A stretch of 32,500 nt of DNA. Source: Tubiluchus corallicola (Eukaryota > Priapulida > Priapulimorpha > Priapulimorphida > Tubiluchidae). Both the position numbers and the translations under genes were made by a program. Below, one piece after another: positions 24,801-30,800 of this stretch. Below the pieces are notes generated by a model that was not told the origin of the DNA, did no database searches, and saw nothing but the letters and a program-made list of their open reading frames with translations. The stretch covers positions 1 to 32,500 of the forward strand of contig JAQGDQ010000658.1 in the NCBI GenBank assembly GCA_030141605.1, read 5' to 3'. Position 1 is the first letter of the stretch. Each line of letters opens with the position of its first letter.

Positions 24801-27800
24801 CTAGTTTTGCTTTGAATCAGACACCTACTGCTGTCCTACTGCTGTTAATCTCATTGTCTCTGGATGTTAAACATTTAATCACTTGCCCAGCGGTTTGTTT
24901 GCTTTTGAAGTTCCCGCTGCTTTTCACAATGTTCATCATCAACTGCAGGTCAAGCACTAGGTGACTAGGTGTTCATCATCAACTGCAGGTCAAGCACTAG
25001 GTGACTAGGTGTTCATCATCAACTGCAGGTCAAGCACTAGGTGACTAGGTGTTCATCATCAACTGCAGCTCAAGCACTAGGTCACTAGGTGTTCATCACA
25101 AACTGCAGCTCAAGCACTAGGTCACTAGGTGTTCATCACAAACTGCAGGTCAAGCACTAGGTCACTAGGTGTTCATCACAAACTGCAGGTCAAGCACTAG
25201 GTCACTAGGTGTTCATCACAAACTGCAGGTCAAGCACTAGGTGACTAGGTGTTCATCACAAACTGCAGGTCAAGCACTAGGTGACTAGGTGTTCATCATC
25301 AACTGCAGGTCAAGCACTAGGTGACTAGGTGTTCATCACAAACTGCAGCTCAAGCACTAGGTGACTAGGTGTTCATCATCAATTGCAGCTCAAGCACTAG
25401 GTGACTAGGTGTTCATCATCAGCTGCAGGTCAAGCACTAGGTGACTAGGTTGTAGCAGTAGTTTAATTTCATGTAGTTTTTAAGAGCTTTAGAATGCACT
25501 GCATGAAGCAAATTTTTGTGACAAATCTTATGACATCCTTAGAGAATGCTAAGTCCTCCACACAGAGATGCTACCTATTCTCTGTGTTTTATTTTTCCAT
25601 TGCATCAATTATAAGCTGTCAGAAAGCGCATTTTCAAATTCAAACATCTTTTATTATAGCCTTTCACAGTTCCAGCGATTGATGATGTACGTGAAAAGGT
25701 CAAAGGTTAAGTGTACCAAACAACGCATTTGTGTACACCTGACAACGCCTCACAGACCATGCTTGTAATAGTAACAGTTTTGCAGCTATCTAGAATCTTA
25801 CCTAGTCCATTTTTCTTCTTTCCAAGCAAGGTCCTGCTACTGAAGTTACTGAACTGATACTGTAGATGGCTGTGCTTTATCCACATCTCATATGTGGTTA
25901 TTGTAGTTATATTGTAACTACATCTCTTGTAGTTAAGACAAGTGGTTGTAGTACACTTAACGTTTGACCTACAGCAACTGTGCGTGCTCATAGCGAAACT
26001 CTGAAATGAAAGGGCTTATTGTTTCAAAATGGTGCTCTCTTTTTTGTGTGACTAATTCCAGACAGGTCCCAGACTGCTTACATTTTTACATTCGTAATTT
26101 AACTTGATTTTGATCAGCTTGCTGTACGACAGGTGACATATATGCATAAAAATCCGTTCAACTGGGAAGAATCGGGGAAACTTGTTAACACTCCGGTCGC
26201 AAGCATCTCTGTGAATGCGTCAGATGCGGATGCGGTTATGGCGCGGTCATCTGCAGGTAAATCAGCGAGTGCAGTAGCTGTGAAAGAGTTGAAGGAACCG
26301 TTAGAGTTTGTCCTGAAGAGTCCAGGTAAAAATTTTCATTCAGTTTTTAAACTTTGGCAGTTACCTTAGTATTATTGTTCACTTTTCTCTTCTTTCTTCT
26401 GCTTTCCTGTGCTACCCATCTTTCTCCTTCTTGTCGTTATGTCCTCTCTTCTTTCTCCTGTTTACAATCATTGAGCATCTTTTGTTATTTAGTTCATTTG
26501 TGTTGTACTAGCAGTCGGTTAATATTTTTTAAGACTTTTTTATACATCTTTTTCATACGTTTTCGTACGTGGTCGTTTCTTCTCCTTTTTTCCTTCTTCC
26601 TATCTCTAATCTTACTATTTTTTTCCATTCCATCATGTCTACTAACCCTAACCATTCTTTCATTCGCTCATCCTCTCGTCTCTTCCTTCTTCCTATCTCT
26701 AATCTTACTATTTTTTCCATTCCATCATGTCTACTAACCCTAACCATTCTTTCATTCACTCATCTTCTCCTTTCTTCCTTCTTCCTTCTTCCTATCCCTA
26801 ATCTTACTATTTTTCCATTCCATCATGTCTACTAACCCTAACCATTCTTTCATTCACTCATCCTCCCCTCCCTTCCTTATTCCTATCCCTAATCTTACTA
26901 TTTTTCCATTCCATCATGTCTACTAACCCAAACCGTTCTTTCATTCGCTCATCCTCTCCTCTCTTCCTTCTTCCTACCCCTAATCTTACTATTTTTTCAT
27001 TCCATCATGTCTACAAACCCTAACCATTCTTTCATTCGTTCATTTGTGCCACCTTAACAAGCCAAGCTTTCAAGGTGTCATACAGCAACTCTTTTATTTG
27101 GTTAATTTGACTTCATCAACGTTTTTTTACCTATACTGTTTCTTTTTGTTTCAATAATATTGTATGTTGATGTATTGTATATGTATTGCTGGAGTGAAAT
27201 AAATTGATTGATTGACGTTTTTTTAAGAATTGGTTTCGTTAATCTCGCTTTTAAATGACGAGGTCCTTTTTAAGTTGCATTACAGTCAACAGTAAAAGTG
27301 CAAGTAATTTAAAGATTATTGTTACTACATCTTGCAATATGTTCTTATTTTTTTTATTAATTTTTTAGAATGTTAGACGATTTATGCAGTTTGCACAATG
27401 TTATATTCACGGCGGCAGAGTTTCTATCTGCTATCTGTCTGTTGGAAGGAGGTTTCAATTCCCCACACAATTCAGAAACCCTAACCCTAACCTATCCTTA
27501 ACCCTAACCCCAGTCCTAACCCAAACTAAACCCTAGCCCTAACCCTATCCCTAACCCTAACCCCAATCCTAACCCAAAATAAACCCTATCCCTAACCCTA
27601 ACCCCAATCCTAACCCAAACTAAACCCTATCCCTAACTTTAACCCTAACTGTATCCCTAACCTTAGCCCCAGTCCTAACCCAAACTAAACCCTATCCATA
27701 ACCCTTACCCTATCCCTAACCCTAACCCCAATCCTAACCCAAACTAAACCCTATCCCTAACTCTGACCCCAACCCAACCTAAACCCTATCCCTAGCCCTA

Positions 27801-30800
27801 AAGCAGTCCTAACCCAAACTAAACCCTATCCCTAACTCTGACGCCAACCCAACCTAAACCCTATCCCTAACTCTGACCCAAGCCAAACTAAACCCTATTC
27901 CTAATCATAATCGTAACCCCAATCCTAACCCTAATCTTAATCCTAACCCTACCCTAACCCAACGTAAACCCTATCCCTAAACCTAACCCTATCCCCAATC
28001 TTATCCCTTTACCCTAATCCTGACCCAAACCCAATCTAAACTCTATCCCTAACCCTATCCCTGATCCTAATCCACTTTGTGAACTAAATTCTTGTGCTTG
28101 GGAATTGTAAACTTTAGCCTATCTGTCTGTCTATCTGTCTGCCTGCTTTGACTGTATATTAACTATCCATCCATCATCCATCCATCCATCCATCAATCCA
28201 TGCATCCATCCATCCATCCATCCATCCATCCATCCATCCATCCATCAATCCATGCATGCATGCATCCATCCATCCATCCATCCATCCATCCATCCATCCC
28301 CATCCATCCATCCATCCCATCCATCCATCCATCCATCCATCCATCCATCCATCCATCCATCCATCCATCCATCAATCCATGCATGCATCCATCCATCCAT
28401 CCATCCATCCCCATCCATCCATCCATCCATCCCATCCATCCATCCATCCGTCCATCCGTCCATCCATCCATCCATCCATCCATCCATCCATCCATCCATC
28501 CATCCCATCCCATCCCATCCATCCATCCATCCATCCCATCCATCTTTCTGTCTTCTTTCTGGATCTTTCCTCCTCCTCTCTTGCCTGTCTCTCATGTGCA
28601 CTCACTAATCTTCATCATTGCATCTCCTTCATTTATTTATTCATTCATTCATTCATTTTTTCATTCATTCATTTATTCACTTGCTCACTTTTCGCTCTCT
28701 TTGTAGACTATCATTCTCTACTTCGATTTTAGCCATTATAGATGTGTTCAAACATGCATTATGCATATTAACTAAACACTCGTGTAGTTAACATCCCCAA
28801 CCCATGTAGGGCCAGAATTTCGGCGCGAATCTAGCAATTCATTCATGTAAGCATTCGCGCCAAGACCCATTACCAGATTCTCAGAGGTTTTACCTGTTTA
28901 AAAAGTAAAGAAATGCTGGCAACGATATGCTTTTTCCGCTTTTTGCCTCATGCTAGCATGTACTCTGCCATATTACGCTTTCAAGTTGACTTATATGGTT
29001 CCTAAGCAGTGGAAGTTCGTGTATAGATATTGTGGAACTACAGCACTGTCTATTTTCACTCAAATTTATCGATAATATTCAGTATAATAAGTCTTTTTTC
29101 GTTAGTTTTTTCTTTATACCTGTACGGGACCAGAGCACGTGAGGGTAGTACTGTTTGCTTCACAGCCCAGTACTGTGCGGTGTGCACTCTAGCAACGCGT
29201 CCAGAGCATGTGAGGGTAGTACTGTTCGTTCACAGTCCAGTACAGTGCGGTGTACGCTCTAGCAATGCGTCCAGAGCGCGGTGAGGGTAGTACTGTTTGC
29301 TTCACAGCCCAGTACAGTGCGGTGCGCGCTCTAGCAATGCGTCCAGAGCACGTGAGGGTAGTACTGTTTGCTTCACAGCCAGTACGTGCGGTGTCCTCTA
29401 GCAAGCGTCCAGGCATGTGGGGTAGTACTGTTGTCCAGTACAGTGCGGTGTACGCTCTAGCAATGCGTCCAGAGCGCGGTGAGGGTAGTACTGTTTGCTT
29501 CACAGCCCAGTACAGTGCGGTGCGCGCTCTAGCAATGCGTCCAGAGCACGTGAGGGTAGTACTGTTTGCTTCACAGTCCAGTACAGTGCGGTGTACGCTC
29601 TAGCAACGCGTCCAGAGCACGGTGAGGGTAGTACTGTTTGCTTCACAGCCCAGTACAGTGCGGTGCGCGCTCTAGCAATGCGTCCAGAGCACGTGAGGGT
29701 AGTACTGTTTGCTTCACAGTCCAGTACAGTGCGGTGTACGCTCTAGCAACGCGTCCAGAGCACGGTGAGGGTAGTACTGTTTGCTTCACAGCCCAGTACA
29801 GTGCGGTGCGCGCTCTAGCAATGCGTCCAGAGCACGTGAGGGTAGTACTGTTTGCTTCACAGTCCAGTACAGTGCGGTGTACGCTCTAGCAATGCGTCCA
29901 GAGCGCGGTGAGGGTAGTACTGTTTGCTTCACAGCCCAGTACAGTGCGGTGCGCGCTCTCTAGCAAATGCGGCGTTTTGCTCTTGTGCACATGCAGCCAT
30001 GGCAACGTGTTTGAGATAAGACGCTGCACGCTGCACCACTACCGTCTGCTGCTAGGTAAAGAAAGTACTGTCACTCACACAGTTTGTTGTCAGTGGTCGC
30101 GTGTTTAAAAACCGTGTACTGGCATATTCTTGAACTGTAGCAAATTAGGATATTAGTAGACAAAAATTTTTTTGTTTAGGATTTTATCAAGTTTATCTAT
30201 AAGTTTGTTTGTTTAAAATTACAATTACAAATTACAACGTTAAAATGACATATTGTTTTGTTTTACACAGCATTAAAACAATTGTTAAGAGTTTTCTGAA
30301 GCAGCACCTCCCGGTAATTTTAACTACGGGTCGCCACTGTTCCCAAGTGTCTTTGGCACACTCGGTTTTTCATTCATGGTTGCACGTCAAAAATGTAAAC
30401 CATGTACTACATTTAAACTCCAGAACGTCCAACGTCCGCAATTGTCGTTTTATCTGTAATACTAAATTACAGCAGTAAGTTTTTAGCGAAAAACATAAGT
30501 TTGATACAGGTACATTACTAAATTAGGTTATGTGATTTTCGTCTATAATTACACAAAAAAAATAACAGCGAAATTGTCCTAATTGCATAAAACTGTTTTA
30601 TAAACATAATTAGACACTTACATGTGGTCTCTCTGAGTTTTGGCGCTTATAACTTGTAAAAAAACAATAGAAATCAATTCACAACATTCACATCATATCA
30701 ACTTGAATTGCATACCAGGTATTGTCTACCTGGCCAACTACCTGGTCACAGGACTGATGTTAGTTAAAGGGGCAAGACCAAATTTAACAGGTAGGCAAAC

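Noticed and set aside
26354-26835. 127- and 88-residue hydrophobic frames that look like membrane proteins
   Set aside because: Leu/Phe/Ser-rich because the coding strand is pyrimidine-rich; they follow an array period and lack other support.
27470-28075. A true chromosome end
   Set aside because: The CCCTAA tract is degenerate, bounded by other sequence on both sides, and a conserved exon of the same gene follows at 32148.
28174-28732. Repetitive frames rich in Met-Asp-Gly-Trp or His-Pro-Ser-Ile
   Set aside because: They are translations of a CATC tetranucleotide repeat in several frames.
29030-30108. Set of 60-117-residue frames with repeated Val-Arg-Val-Val-Leu-Phe-type units
   Set aside because: They are translations of the 71/72-bp array; frames break between copies and both strands are open.
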